Positions 10,975 through 21,789 of a stretch of DNA of 64,000 nt are shown here, piece by piece (within the stretch, counting starts at the first letter, position 1; every line of letters starts with the position of its first letter). Source of the DNA: Perognathus longimembris pacificus (taxonomy: Eukaryota; Chordata; Mammalia; Rodentia; Heteromyidae); the NCBI RefSeq assembly GCF_023159225.1, contig NC_063167.1, positions 76,119,298 through 76,183,297 of the forward strand. Reading direction: 5' to 3'. Both the position numbers and the translations under genes were made by a program. The notes below the pieces were generated by a model. That model was not told the DNA's origin, made no database searches, and saw only the letters and a list, made by a program, of their open reading frames with translations.

Positions 10975-11200
10975 GGTGATGGTAGCTCACACCTATAATC
11001 CTAACTACTCACGAGGCTGAGATTTGAAGACCAAGGTTCAAAGCCAGCCCAGCAGGAAACTCTGTGAGACTCTTATCTCCAATTAACAATCTCACAAACT
11101 GGAAACAGTGCTATGGCTCAATGGTAAAGCACTAGCTTTGAGAAAAGGAGCTCAGAGACAGCACCAGGACTGGAATTCAAGCCCCATGACCAGCAAAAAA
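10975..11200 (+). repeat. B1-dID SINE
   Basis: The head GATGGTAGCTCACACCTATA is joined to GTGCTATGGCTCAATGG. From about 11,205 to 11,660 the intron is unique A/T-rich sequence with a short imperfect ATATACTG repeat near 11,520-11,575; nothing else is recognised. Confidence 0.68.
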
Positions 11201-11782
11201 AACAAAACAAGCAACCATGCAACTTTGTTTTCACATTAAAACTTTCCATGTACATCCTTCTTTCTTTAGCATTTGACATACAGTAATTCCCATTATCCAT
11301 GACAAGTATATTTCAAAGACTTCTAGTGGGTGCCCCAAACTACAAACAATTCTGAAACTGTGTATGTAGCACTTTACAGCTTCTCTTTGGGATATCTAAA
11401 TAGCCAGCATCATCGCTCTGGCACTTTGTGGCCATCGTTAAATGAAACAGTGACTACTTTAAGATAAACATGACAGTAGTATAATAATCATCATGGTTAG
11501 GAATAAAACAGGCAGGTAGATATACTGAACAGTATAGATATACTGTATATTTAGTACAGATATACTGAACAAGGGTGATTCTTGTTCTGGCTGGCTAGAG
11601 CAGGACATCATGAGATTTCATCATGCTACTCAGAACAGTGTATAAGTTAATAAAATTTGAGCTTGTTGCATGGCTCAAGTAGTAGAGTTCAGCAAGTACA
11701 AAATCATTAGTTCAAGTCTTAGAACTGCCAAAAATAAATAACAAAACTTAAAAATTAGCAGGACCAAAAAAATTTAACAGAT

Positions 11783-12220
11783 GTTGGTGGCTCATGTCTG
11801 TAATCCTAGCTACTTATGAGGATGAGATATGAAGATCACAGTTCAAAGCCAACCTGGGCAGGAAAGTACATTAGACTCATCTCCAATTCATACCAAAAAA
11901 CCGAAGTGGAGCTGTGGCTCAAAGTGGTAGAGTCTAGCCATGAACAAAAAGAGCTCAGCAGGGGCTGGGGATATAGCCTAGTGGCAAGAGTGCCTGCCTC
12001 GGATACATGAGGCCCTAGGTTCGATTCCCCAGCACCACATATACAGAAAACGGCCAGAAGCGGCGCTGTGGCTCAAGTGGCAGAGTGCTAGCCTTGAGCG
12101 GGAAGAAGCCAGGGACAGTGCTCAGGCCCTGAGTCCAAGGCCCAGGACTGGCCAAAAAAAAAAAAAAAAAAAAGAGCTCAGCAACAGCACCCAGGCCCTG
12201 AGATCAAGCCCCAAGACCAA
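11783..12220 (+). repeat. B1-dID split by a young dID, same strand
   Basis: The outer B1-dID stops at AAAAAGAGCTCAGCA and resumes after an A-run with AAAGAGCTCAGCAACAG. The dID between (about 11959-12171) has an intact B box (GGTTCGATTCC). From 12,225 to 12,580 is unique sequence. Confidence 0.8.
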
Positions 12221-12579
12221 ACAAAAAAACTTATAAACTGTTTATGTCTGTAATTTTCAATTACTACTTTAGGACTATTCTTGACTTCAAGTTACTGAAA
12301 ATGCAGAAAACAAAATCATAGAAATCAAACTTCTTTCACGTAAGGAGAGACTACTTATATAATTAAATTATATAATTAAAATTTTAAGCACAGCTTGCAT
12401 AAGCTAACAAATTATTTTTTGACAGTTTTGGAAATGCCATATATTATTCATAATAAAGGAAGCCATAAACACTAATTTGTATGTCACCATTAGGAAGTTT
12501 TTCCTGGCCAATGAAGACAGGCTTTAAGTCTCAACAACCAAGCTTTATGGGAAGCATGTTCAGGTTTATAGCTTAGATA

Positions 12580-12690
12580 CTGGTCATGGTGGCCCATGTC
12601 TGCAACCCCAGCACGTGGGGGGCTGAGGCAGGAAGGCTGAGTATTCAAGGCCAGCCTGAGCTACAGTGAAACCCTGCTAAAAGAGAAAAG
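12580..12690 (+). repeat. B1 monomer
   Basis: GGTCATGGTGGCCCATGTCT, then GGGGGCTGAGGCAGG and GGCCAGCCTGAGCTACAG are Alu/B1-like blocks. An A/G-rich tail to about 12,750 follows. From there to about 13,080 nothing further is recognised. Confidence 0.65.
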
Positions 12691-13086
12691 AAAGGGAAAA
12701 GGGCAAGGAAGAAGAGGGAGAGGGGAAAGGAAAAGGGAAGAAGAAAACAAAAAGGCATATAGCTCCCTAGCTGGATGTTCTTTCCTCTAAGTGGGAGCCG
12801 CTGCTGACCACATGGGCTCTTGAACCTGTGACCTGTCCAGCTCAGGCCTGGAGGTTCAAGGCCACTGCAGGTCTAACAAATATATTTGAATAAAAACTAC
12901 AACTCATTCTTGATAAGCAAGCAGTGGATCTGATAAGCAAAAATACCTAAGAGCGGGGTATTAATTTGCCAAAGTGGAGATGATTGTCTTCCAGTTCTTT
13001 GTTTCACAGAAATCATTGGTTAGTGAACTTAGGGTAGCAAACACCATATTAATACTTTATTAGTTGTCTCTGAAATGTGTAAACTT

Positions 13087-13290
13087 GGGCTGGGGATATG
13101 GCCTAGTGGCAAGAGTGCTTGCCTTGTATATATGAGGCCCTGGGTTCGATTCCCCAGCACCACATATACAGAAAACGGCCAGAAGTGGCGCTGTGGCTCA
13201 AGTGGCAGAGTGCTAGCCTTGAGCAAAAAGAAGCCAGGGACAGTGCTCAGGCCCTGAGTTCAAGGCCCAGGACTGGCCAAAAAAAAAAAA
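13087..13290 (+). repeat. dID SINE with TSD
   Basis: GAAATGTGTAAACTT occurs directly before the 5' end and again after the A-rich tail. The copy has intact A and B boxes. Confidence 0.86.
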
Positions 13291-13462
13291 AAGAAAAAAA
13301 AATGAAATGTGTAAACTTTTAAGTGGACCATTTACTATGTTAACTTATAATGTGTGTTTACATAAAAAGATTAGCTGACCTTTTGTAAATGTACCAGGTT
13401 AGTTTAGCTGTAGTTATTAATGAACAGTTTGTATAGACTTTGCTAAATATGTAATTTTTTAG

Positions 13463-13600
13463 GAAGCTCATGGAAATCATTTAGCAGAAGAATTGGGGGC
13501 GTCTCAAGTACGCGAAGCTCATTTAGAAGCAAGAATGCAAGCAGAAATCAAGAAGTTGTCAACAGAAGTAGAATCTCTCAAAGAAGCTTATCATATGGAG
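13463..13600 (+). CDS. CCDC18: CCDC18 internal exon 5 (coiled coil), short and without internal start
   Basis: This 138-bp exon (46 codons) is too short to stand out as an open reading frame, but it is supported by splice sites (TTTTTTAG acceptor at 13455-13462, donor GAG|GTAAAT at 13601) and by sequence. It encodes [18 protein letters not shown], then [18 protein letters not shown], ending AYHME. It is phase 0 on both sides and joins LSKEK (exon at 9686) to MLSHQENH (exon at 16031), the order expected for CCDC18. The nearest SINE is a dID ending near 13,290, about 170 bp upstream. Confidence 0.88.
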
Positions 13601-13971
13601 GTAAATAAAAATTTAATTTTTTTCCTGTGTTTTGTATCAGGACAAAGGTATGAGTCTAGTTCTTAAGTGTCCATTATAGAATAGCATATTGTGATATTCA
13701 TGTTTGCTAGTTAAATATACTACTTTCTGTTAGTATCCAGTGGGCTTATATCCTACAGTTAAGAGCTATTAATATTAAGTTCTAAGCCAAGCATCCTGGG
13801 TTTAAATCCTGGCTCATAACCAATCATTTGTATATGACCTTGGACAAATTGCTTAACCTATCTAAGGTAGATATAATAGTAGTTGTCTTTCAGATTGTTG
13901 TGAGAAATAATTAATTCATGTAAAGTTCTTAGACCAGAGCCTGACTCATAATTGGCTGTAAAAAATAAACT

Positions 13972-14410
13972 GGAGCCAGGTGCTAGTGGCTATCTATAAT
14001 TCTAGCTACTCAGGATCTGAGATCTGAGGATATCAGTTCAAAGCCAGCCTGTCAGAGAAGTTCATGAGACTTAAGTGGTGCTGTGGCTCAAAGTGGTAGA
14101 GCACTAGCCTTGAGCTGAAGAACTCAGGGACAGTACTCAGGCCCCAGAGATCAAACCCCACAACTAGGAGGGAAAAAAAAAAAAGGAAATCAGGGCTTTT
14201 ATTACTTTTGCTTTTCTGTACTGAGGATTGAACTCAAGCCCTTGAACTTCTTAGTCAAGTATTCTACTGCTTGAGCCACACCCATAGCCAGTCAGCTTTC
14301 TTAGTTTTTTTTCATATAGGGTCTAATTTTTGTTCAGGTTGACCCCTAAGAGTGATCCTCCTACCTCCACTTCCCAAGTAGCTGGGATTACAATTACACA
14401 CTACTGTGCC
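13972..14410. repeat. B1-dID (+), then minus-strand ID and B1 fragments
   Basis: About 13972-14180 is a plus-strand B1-dID. About 14205-14285 is an ID-like fragment on the minus strand. About 14295-14410 is a minus-strand B1. Confidence 0.6.
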
Positions 14411-14431
14411 AAGTAGGAATCAATTTTTCTT

Positions 14432-14850
14432 TCCCATCTTGCTGTACTAGGGGCTTGAATGCTTATGTTTAGTGCTCTACAATTGAGCCATGCCTCCATT
14501 TCAGATTTTTGCTGGTTAGTTAGAGATAAGAGTCTCAGGATCGGGCTGGGGATATAGCCTAGTGGCAAGAGTGCCTGCCTCGGATACACGAGGCCCTAGG
14601 TTCGATTCCCCAGCACCACATATACAGAAAATGGCCAGAAGTGGCGCTGTGGCTCAAGTGGCAGAGTGCTAGCCTTGAGCGGGAAGAAGCCAGGGACAGT
14701 GCTCAGGCCCTGAGTCCAAGGCCCAGGACTGGCCAAAAAAAAAAAAAAGGAGTCTCAGGATTTTGCTGCCCACGTTGGCTTCAAACCATGATTCTCAAAT
14801 TTCAGCCTCCCGAGTAGACAGGATGTGAACTACCACCAATTTCACAATGC
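14432..14850 (-). repeat. Minus B1-dID split by a plus-strand dID
   Basis: The older B1-dID is broken at GAGTCTCAGGAT, which occurs both before (about 14,529) and after (about 14,749) a plus-strand dID at about 14542-14747. The opposite orientations make the nesting unambiguous. Confidence 0.8.
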
Positions 14851-14974
14851 AGATTTCAGAATTGTTACAAAAAAGAAAAAGTCACTTAGTAACTGTAGAA
14901 CAACTGGTTTCTGATGAGAATTCCATTCATTGATAGGATGTTTTAACCTTTTTTGTAGAAAACTTAAATATAGG

Positions 14975-15180
14975 AGGCTGGGAATATGGCTAGCAGTAGA
15001 GTGCTTGCCTTGCATGCATGAAGTTCTGGGTTTGATTCCTAAGCACCACTTAAGCAGAAAAAGCCGGAAGTGGGCTATGGTTCAAGTGGTAGAGTGTTAG
15101 CCTTAAGCAAAAAAGAAGCCAAGGACAGTGCTCAGGCCTTGAGTTCAAGCCCCAAGATTAGAAAAAAACGAACAACAAAA
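14975..15180 (+). repeat. dID SINE
   Basis: A moderately diverged full copy (GGCTGGGAATATGGC, then CAAGCCCCAAGATTAG). From about 15,185 to 15,570 is unique A/T-rich intron. Confidence 0.75.
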
Positions 15181-15574
15181 CTTAAACATATTAAAAAAAC
15201 AAAGTAATAAATCTCCTTATATTTATTACTCAATTCTAGTAATCATCAACTTGTGGCCAGTTTTAGCTAATCCATAAATAATGTTCATCATTTCTTAACT
15301 ATAAAGGCAATACTTTTGAGGTTGAAAGGAATGCTGTTAATAATTACACCAGGATACCAGGCAAAAAATTCAGACACTTCTATAGACATATTGGGAAGTG
15401 TGATCAACATATATTTAATGTCACTCACTTTCCTTTCTCCAGTTCCTACAATAACTACATATTATTTTCATACAAATTTTTAAATTAACCACAATAGCAT
15501 CGAGAATGATTCCTTAATATTACCAAGTATCCAGTCATTGTTCATATATTTATAGTTGTCTCAAAATTGTATAG

Positions 15575-15775
15575 GGCTGGGAATATGGCCTAGTGGCAAG
15601 AGTGCTTGCTTGTATACGTGAAGCCCTGGGTTCGAATCCTCAGCACCACATATATAGAAAAGGCCAGAAATGGTGCTGTGGTTCAAGCGGCAGAATGCTA
15701 GCCTTGAGCAAAAAGAAGCCAGGGACATTGCTCAGGCCGTGAGTTCAAGCCCCAGGACTGGTAAAAAACAAAACA
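15575..15775 (+). repeat. dID SINE
   Basis: A full copy with tail CCCCAGGACTGGTAAAAA. Unique intron follows up to the exon at 16031. Confidence 0.8.
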
Positions 15776-16030
15776 AAACTGTCTTTATAGTTTATTCATC
15801 CAAATTGGGATTAAAAGGGAGCTCATTAGATATGGCTGTTAAGTAAATGTAAGATTCTGTGTTTTATCTTTCCTCTTTAGTAGTTTATCTGTTGTAAAAT
15901 CAAATACTTGTATATATAGTCAAAATTTGCTTTCTTCTAAGAATAAGTAATGGTAGCAAATATTAGAGCACATTTTTAAACCATCTTCACTCTATTTTCT
16001 TTTTTCCTGTTTACAATTTTATGACTGTAG

Positions 16031-16231
16031 ATGCTTTCACATCAAGAGAACCATGCAAAATGGAAGATATCTGCTGACTCTCAAAAGACTTCTGTTCAGC
16101 AGCTAAATGAACAATTGGAGAAAGCAAAACTGGAATTAGAAGAAGCTCAGGATACTGTAAGCAATTTACATCAACAAGTTCAAGACAGGAATGAAGTAAT
16201 TGAAGCTGCAAATGAAGCATTACTTATTAAG
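16031..16231 (+). CDS. CCDC18: CCDC18 internal exon 6 (coiled coil)
   Basis: This exon is 201 bp (67 codons), phase 0 on both sides, with acceptor GACTGTAG (16023-16030) and donor AAG|GTAGAT. It encodes [18 protein letters not shown], then a strong coiled coil ([34 protein letters not shown]) ending NEALLIK. The ATG at 16031 is an internal Met codon, not a start. The ORF runs ten codons into the intron before a stop; those codons are not exon. Confidence 0.9.
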
Positions 16232-16354
16232 GTAGATAAACATAAAAATAATGAAAGCAATTAACTTAGTTTTTCCTGCTCTTGCAGTTTATAGAGCACT
16301 TTATGACCAATTATTGCATTGTTTAAATAAGAATTATTTATTTAAAAGATGAAT

Positions 16355-17175
16355 TTAGCTGAGCACCAGTGCTCATGCCTATAATCCTAGCTACTCAGGA
16401 GGCTGAGATCTGAGAATCATGGTTCGAAGCTAGCCTGGACAGAAAAGTCCATGAGATTTTTTTTTTTTTTGCCAGTCCTGGGCCTTGAACTCAGGGCCTG
16501 AGCACTGTCCCTGGCTTGTTTTTGCTCAAGGCTAGCACTCTTCCAACTTGAGCCACAGCACCACTTTTGGCCATTTTCTATATATGTGGTGCTGAAGAAT
16601 CAAACCCATGGCTTCATGTATACAAGGCAAACACTCTTGCCACTAGGCCATATTCCCAACCCTCCATGAGACTTTTATCTGTAGTTAATCACAGGAAAAG
16701 CAGGAAGTGACATGGTAGCTGAAAGTGGTAGAGCTTTGAGCGAAAAGTCAAGGACAGTGCCCAGGCCATGAGTTCAAACCTCAGGATCTACACAATTTTT
16801 TTTTAAAGAATGATAGCTGCTCAGGTAGCTCTCCAATTAACCACTCAAAAACCAAAGGAAGTGGGGCTGGGGATATGGCCTAGTAGCAAGAGTGCCTGCC
16901 TCATATACCTGAGGCCCTGGGTTCGATTCCCCAGCACCACATATACAGAAAACGGCCAGAAGTGGCGCTGTGGCTCAAGTGGCAGAGTGCTAGCCTTGAG
17001 CAAAAAGAAGCCAGGGACAGTGCTCAGGCCCTGAGTCCAAGGCCCAGGACTGGCAAAAAAAAAAAAAAAACCAAAGGAAGTGGTACAGTGGCTCAAGTAG
17101 AGTGCTAGACTTGAGCACAAAGAGGCTCAGGAACAACGCCCAGGCCCCAAGTTCAAGCCCTACAACCAACCCCCC
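16355..17175 (+). repeat. Two B1-dIDs, each split by a dID
   Basis: The first B1-dID (about 16355-16800) is split by a minus-strand dID at about 16455-16663, with TCCATGAGA on both sides. A second B1-dID (about 16815-17175) is split by a plus-strand dID at about 16864-17070, flanked by AAAACCAAAGGAAGTGG on both sides. Confidence 0.78.
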
Positions 17176-17392
17176 CCCCAAAAAAAAGAATGTGAATGTA
17201 AGATTTACTACAAAAAAATTGCTACTTTAGCCACTTATAAGTAAAGCTTATTTAAATGAAGTATACTGTAAAGACCTAAAGAGCTGAAATATGTGTGTTA
17301 AACTTTCATTTGGTAATTTATACTTAAAATAGTTTTAGTTATTAGCATAGTAACTTTAAAAATAAACTATCCATTTAAAAGTGATTGGTTAG

Positions 17393-17770
17393 TCTGGCCC
17401 TGGTAGCTGTAATCCCACCTACCTGTAATCCTAGCCACTGAGGGGCCTGAGATCTGAGGATCGTGGTTCAAAGCCAGCCTTGGCAGGAAAGTCTGTGAGA
17501 CTTATCTTCAATTAACCCCCAGAAAACCGGAAATGGCACTGTGACTCAAAGTGATTGAGTGTTATCTTGTGAAAAAGAGCTAAGAGACAGCACCCAGGCC
17601 CTGAGTTTAAGTCCCATGACCAATCAAAAAACAAAATATAAGAGCTACTCATGGTTAGTACAAGCCTATAATCCCACCATTAGGGAAGCCAGAAGGGAGG
17701 ATGATGAGTTTGAAGCCAGCCTAGGATATATAGCAAGATTCTTGAGGGGCGGGGGGTTGGGGGGGAATTA
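17393..17770 (+). repeat. B1-dID and B1 monomer
   Basis: About 17393-17635 is a B1-dID with a duplicated head (CTGTAATCC occurs twice). About 17640-17750 is a B1 monomer (CAAGCCTATAATCCCACC). Confidence 0.62.
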
Positions 17771-17802
17771 ATGTCATCTCTTTATTACTTCCTTTAGGCT
17801 TT

Positions 17803-18155
17803 ATTAGTTTTTTGTTTGCTTTGCTGGTCCTGGGGCTTGAACTCAGGGCCTGGGTGCTGTCCCTGAGCCTCTTTATACTCAAGGCTAATGCTCTACCACT
17901 TGAGCCACAGCACCACTTCCAGCTTTTTTATTAGAGATAAGAGTCTGACAGAATAAAAATTTGAAAAAAAAATAAAGTTGTAGATGAAATAACAAAAAAT
18001 AAAATAAAAGTATGAGAAAGAAGAAAAAAAAAAAAGAGTCTGACAGGCTTTTTTTACCCAGGCTAGCTTCAAACCACAATCCTCAGATCTCAGCCTTCTG
18101 AGTAGCTAGGATTACAGGTATGGAGTCACTGGTGCTGGCTGGGCTTTATGTTTTT
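17803..18155 (-). repeat. B1-dID split by an 84-bp A-rich insertion
   Basis: The minus-strand B1-dID is interrupted at 17952-18035 by an A-rich sequence that ends in a poly-A run. GAGTCTGACAG flanks it at 17941-17951 and 18036-18046. The insert has no SINE homology; it looks like a short retroposed transcript fragment. Confidence 0.7.
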
Positions 18156-18362
18156 TCATTGTGAGTTTCTTTCTTTTGATCCCAAAATTTGGTCAGAGGA
18201 CCAAAACACAAGGCATAGGAAAATAATAAAAGGGCCTTTTTGAAATAAAGACACAGAATAACTAATACATATTTATTTCCTATTAGAAAGTTTGAAAGAT
18301 TTCTTTTGTTTTTTGTAAGTGTGTACTCAGATTAATCTGAGTATCAAAGATAGTGAATGTTT

Positions 18363-18380
18363 CTCAAAAAAAAAAAAAAA
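18363..18380 (+). repeat. Poly-A-only retroposition footprint
   Basis: An 18-bp insert (CTC followed by As) is flanked by a perfect 17-bp direct repeat, AAAGATAGTGAATGTTT, at 18346-18362 and 18381-18397. This is the pattern expected of target-primed insertion that copied little beyond a poly-A tail. Confidence 0.7.
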
Positions 18381-18399
18381 AAAGATAGTGAATGTTTGT

Positions 18400-18660
18400 A
18401 CTTCCACAGAGAAATTTTTAGGTTTGTTTTTGTTTGATTTTTTGTTTGTCTGGCGTGGTAGTAAGTCTTCAACTCACCCTAGCATTTTCACTTGGCTTTT
18501 TTTGCTCAAGGCTGTGTTCTGTTACTTGCACGCCTGCTTTTTACTTGTTAATTGTGTGTAAGAGTCTCACCAACTTTTTTGTCTAGCCTGGCTTCAAACC
18601 ATATTCTCATGTCTCAGCTTCCTGAGTAGCTCAGTAGATGTGAACCACCAGCATCTGGCT
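18400..18660 (-). repeat. Degenerate B1-dID
   Basis: Decayed blocks (TTTGCTCAAGGCTGTG, CTGGCTTCAAACCATA, CTTCCTGAGTAGCTC) match a minus-strand B1-dID. From 18,665 to 18,900 nothing is recognised. Confidence 0.55.
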
Positions 18661-18901
18661 GGGTGTGAGATCTTAACCTTAAATAGAAATTGGTGTTAGC
18701 ATTAAAAATGTACAACAAACATCTAGTATTTATAGAATTCCTTAGAATATTTGAATTTGAAAGAAATTTCAAATGAGCATATATCTCAAAATGAAGCTGT
18801 CTTAAATATTGGGGGATTTAAAGAACACTTGGAAAACTCTAAAGAGTTATTGCAGAAATAAGACACCGACTGACTAGGACTCTTAAAATTTTATCAGTTG
18901 T

Positions 18902-19106
18902 TGGCTGGGAATATGGCCTAGTGGTAAAGTGCTTGCCTCGCATACATGAAGCCCTGGGTTCAATTCTTCAGCACCACATATATAGAAAAAGCTGGAAGTG
19001 GTGCTGTGGCTCAAATGGTAGAGTGCTAGCCTTGAACAAAAAGAAGCTAGGGACAGTGCTCAGGCCCTGAGTTCAGGCCCCAGGATTGGCAAAAAACAAA
19101 ACAAAA
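18902..19106 (+). repeat. dID SINE with TSD, just upstream of CCDC18 exon at 19181
   Basis: AAAATTTTATCAGTTGTT is present on both sides. The copy ends about 75 bp before the acceptor of the large penultimate exon, leaving the branch-point region close to the SINE tail. Confidence 0.86.
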
Positions 19107-19180
19107 TTTTATCAGTTGTTTTTGGAAACCAACTAAATGGAATACCTACTATGTACTATGTGCTATTTTTTTTTTTTCAG

Positions 19181-19648
19181 GAATCAGAATTAACCAGATT
19201 ACAAGCCAAAATTTCTGGGCATCAGAAGACAGAAGACATCAAGTTTTTATCATCCACATTTCCATTTCCACTAGAAAATACACCTGTTACTCAAGATTCA
19301 CAATTAGCTAAACCTTCCCAGGTATCTTTCTCCAAGTGCAGAAAACTGCGTCGCTCTATCAGTGCCAGTGACCTTAGTTTCAAAAGTCATGGCAATGAAG
19401 ATCTTTCTGAAGAATTACTACAAGACTTAAAGAAAATGCAATTACAACAGTCTTCAACATTAGAAGAAACTCATAAGGATCGAAATTATACTCAGTCAGA
19501 TTCATTTAAGCCTCTCACATGTAACCTAGAAGATGATAATTCTGAGAGCAATGATTTTAGTACTCTTAGTGGAATGCTGAGATACATAAACAAAGAAGTG
19601 AGACTATTAAAAAAATCTTCTATGCAAACAAGTGCTGGTTTAACTCAG
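19181..19648 (+). CDS. CCDC18: CCDC18 penultimate exon, large, end of coiled coil and C-terminal tail
   Basis: This is the largest exon in the window: 468 bp, 156 codons, phase 0 on both sides. The acceptor is a run of T ending TTTCAG (19180); the donor is CAG|GTATGT. The first part ([14 protein letters not shown]) finishes the coiled coil. A low-complexity, Ser/Pro-rich section follows (about residues 25-50), then a basic-serine motif [13 protein letters not shown] that looks like a phosphorylation site, an acidic helix ([15 protein letters not shown]), and a C-terminal helix [18 protein letters not shown]. These tail motifs are the strongest evidence for CCDC18. A dID SINE ends about 75 bp upstream of the acceptor. 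Confidence 0.92.
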
Positions 19649-19804
19649 GTATGTGTTTTATGCATTATAGTATATAATAATTTGTCTTCAGTGAATATTT
19701 TTAATTACATGAAGAAAAACTCAAATATAGATTGAATATTCCTTATCTAGAACAGAAGAATTTCAGGTTTTTCCAGATTTCCTAATACTTACATAATAGA
19801 ATGG

Positions 19805-20000
19805 GGATCCAGTAGCTCACACCTGTACTACCTACTCAGGAGGCTAAGATCTGAGGATTGTTATTCAAAGCCATTTGAGACACACAAATCAGCCTCTTAT
19901 CTCTAGTTAATCAGCAAAGAGATAGAAGTGAGGTTGTGACTAAGTAGTAGAGCTCCAGCTATGGGACAATCCCTGAATTCAAGTCCCAGTAGCAGTGCAC
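19805..20000 (+). repeat. B1-dID SINE
   Basis: A B1-like head (AGTAGCTCACACCTGTAC) and degenerate ID half are followed by a short (CA)n near 20,010. From 20,030 to 20,338 is unique A/T-rich intron. Confidence 0.6.
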
Positions 20001-20338
20001 AGTGTATACACACACACACAGATATCATGGGCATGATGTCACAGTCTAAACTTGAGTTTATTTATGTTTTGTATATACTTCATACACATAACCTAAAGAC
20101 AGTTTCATACAATATTTTTAGTATGCTATAGAATCCTATACTTACAATCTCATACTGATATTCAAAGCTTTTGAAATTTGGAACAGTTTAATTTTCAGAT
20201 TAGAGGTAAGTTGATCTCTAGTAGAAATAAGTCAACCTGTATTTGAATGAAGCATACCATATTATGAAAATTCTGTATGTGCTTTCCTTAGATCAATATT
20301 AGAAATATAGTAAAAGTGTTAGAAAGAAATAAAGAAAA

Positions 20339-20835
20339 GGGCTAAGAGTGTGGCTTAGTGGTACATTGCTTTCCTAGCATTCATGAAGCCTTGGATTTGG
20401 TTCCTCAGTATCACGTAAAAAGCCAGAAGTAGGGTTGGGAATATTGCCTAGTGGTAGAGTGCTTGCTTTGTATACATGAAGCCCTGGGTTTGATTCCTCA
20501 GCACTACATATATATAAAGCCAGAAGTGGGCTGGGGATATGGCCTAGTGGCAAGAGTGCTTGCCTCGTATACATGAGGCCCTGGGTTCAATTCCCCAGCA
20601 CCACATATACAGAAAATGGCCAGAAGTGGCGCTGTGGCTCAAGTGGCAGAGTGCTAGCCTTGAGCAAAAGAAGCCATGGACAATGTTCAGGCCCTGAGTC
20701 GAAGCCCCAGGACTGACCAAAAAAAAAAAAATGCTGGAAGTGGCCCAGTGGCTCAAGTGGTAGAGTGCTAGCCTTGAGCAAAAGAAGCTCAGGGACAGTG
20801 CCCAGGCTCTGAGTACAAGTTCCAGGACTGGGAAT
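20339..20835 (+). repeat. Nested dID stack (three left halves)
   Basis: Three dID left halves in a row (about 20339, 20434 and 20529) each stop near AAGCCAGAAGT before the next begins. Only the innermost has its own second half and poly-A; a further second half follows at about 20731-20834. This is best read as successive insertions into the same linker site. Confidence 0.7.
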
Positions 20836-20956
20836 TTAAAAAAAAGAAAAGTTACTTTTTCTTAGTTATAAACAGTGGGAAACTGAAAAACTTTGAGAAA
20901 CTAACTTTAGCAGAAAACAGAAAAGTGACTGGGAATATAGAAAAATAATCTTTTGG

Positions 20957-21445
20957 GGGTGTGGGAGGTCCACACTGGAGCTTGAACTCAGGGCCTGGGT
21001 GCTGTCCCTGAGATCTTCTGCTGAAGCCTAGCACTTTACCACTTTGAACCATAGCTCCACTTTCGGTTTTTTGAGTGGTTAATTGGAGGTAGGAGCCTCA
21101 TGGAGCTAATAAATCACTGTTGACTCATGCCCATAATCTTAGCTACTGAGGAAATTGAGATCTGAAGATTCCCCATTCAGAGCCAGCCTGGTCAGGAAGG
21201 TCCAAGAACTCTTATCTCCAATAAACCACCAGATAATCAGAAGTGGCTCATGGCTCAAAATGGTAGACAAGACTTAAGTGAAAAACCTTAGGGACAAAGC
21301 CCAGTCCATGAGTTCAAGATCTATGACTGACTTAAAAAAGAAAACCTTGTGGGGGACATTTCTGCCTGGGTCGGCTTTGAACTGTAATCCTCAGATCTCA
21401 GCCTCCTGAGTAGCAAGGATTACAGGTGTGAGACACCTGTAGCCT
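20957..21445 (-). repeat. Minus B1-dID split by plus B1-dID
   Basis: The outer copy reads to AGGAGCCTCATGG at about 21,103. A plus-strand B1-dID occupies about 21105-21345. The outer copy resumes with GGGGACATTTCTGCC. A further minus B1-dID fragment lies at about 21575-21680. Confidence 0.65.
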
Positions 21446-21789
21446 AGAAAAAACCTTTTTAATGTTTGGAAAAGGATTCAGTATTTTCCATGTTAAGTAT
21501 AATTAACTAAACCTAAATATACTTCTACATGGTGATGAGATAACAGAGCAAGAGACAAGGGGGGATGGGAGACAAATGATCTCTGGGATTTTTCTACCCA
21601 GGCTGGCTTTGAATCATAATCCCAAAATTTTAGCCTCCTAGGTAGCTAGAATTGGCATGAGCCACTGGTACCTAGTTCTTCCACATGTTTTTTGTAGTAG
21701 AATTTTAATCCAATTGAATTTATGAAGTGGAAACTAGAAGTACAAACAAGTCAGTACCAACACTTAGTCCTTAAAAGCTATGTCTAAAG

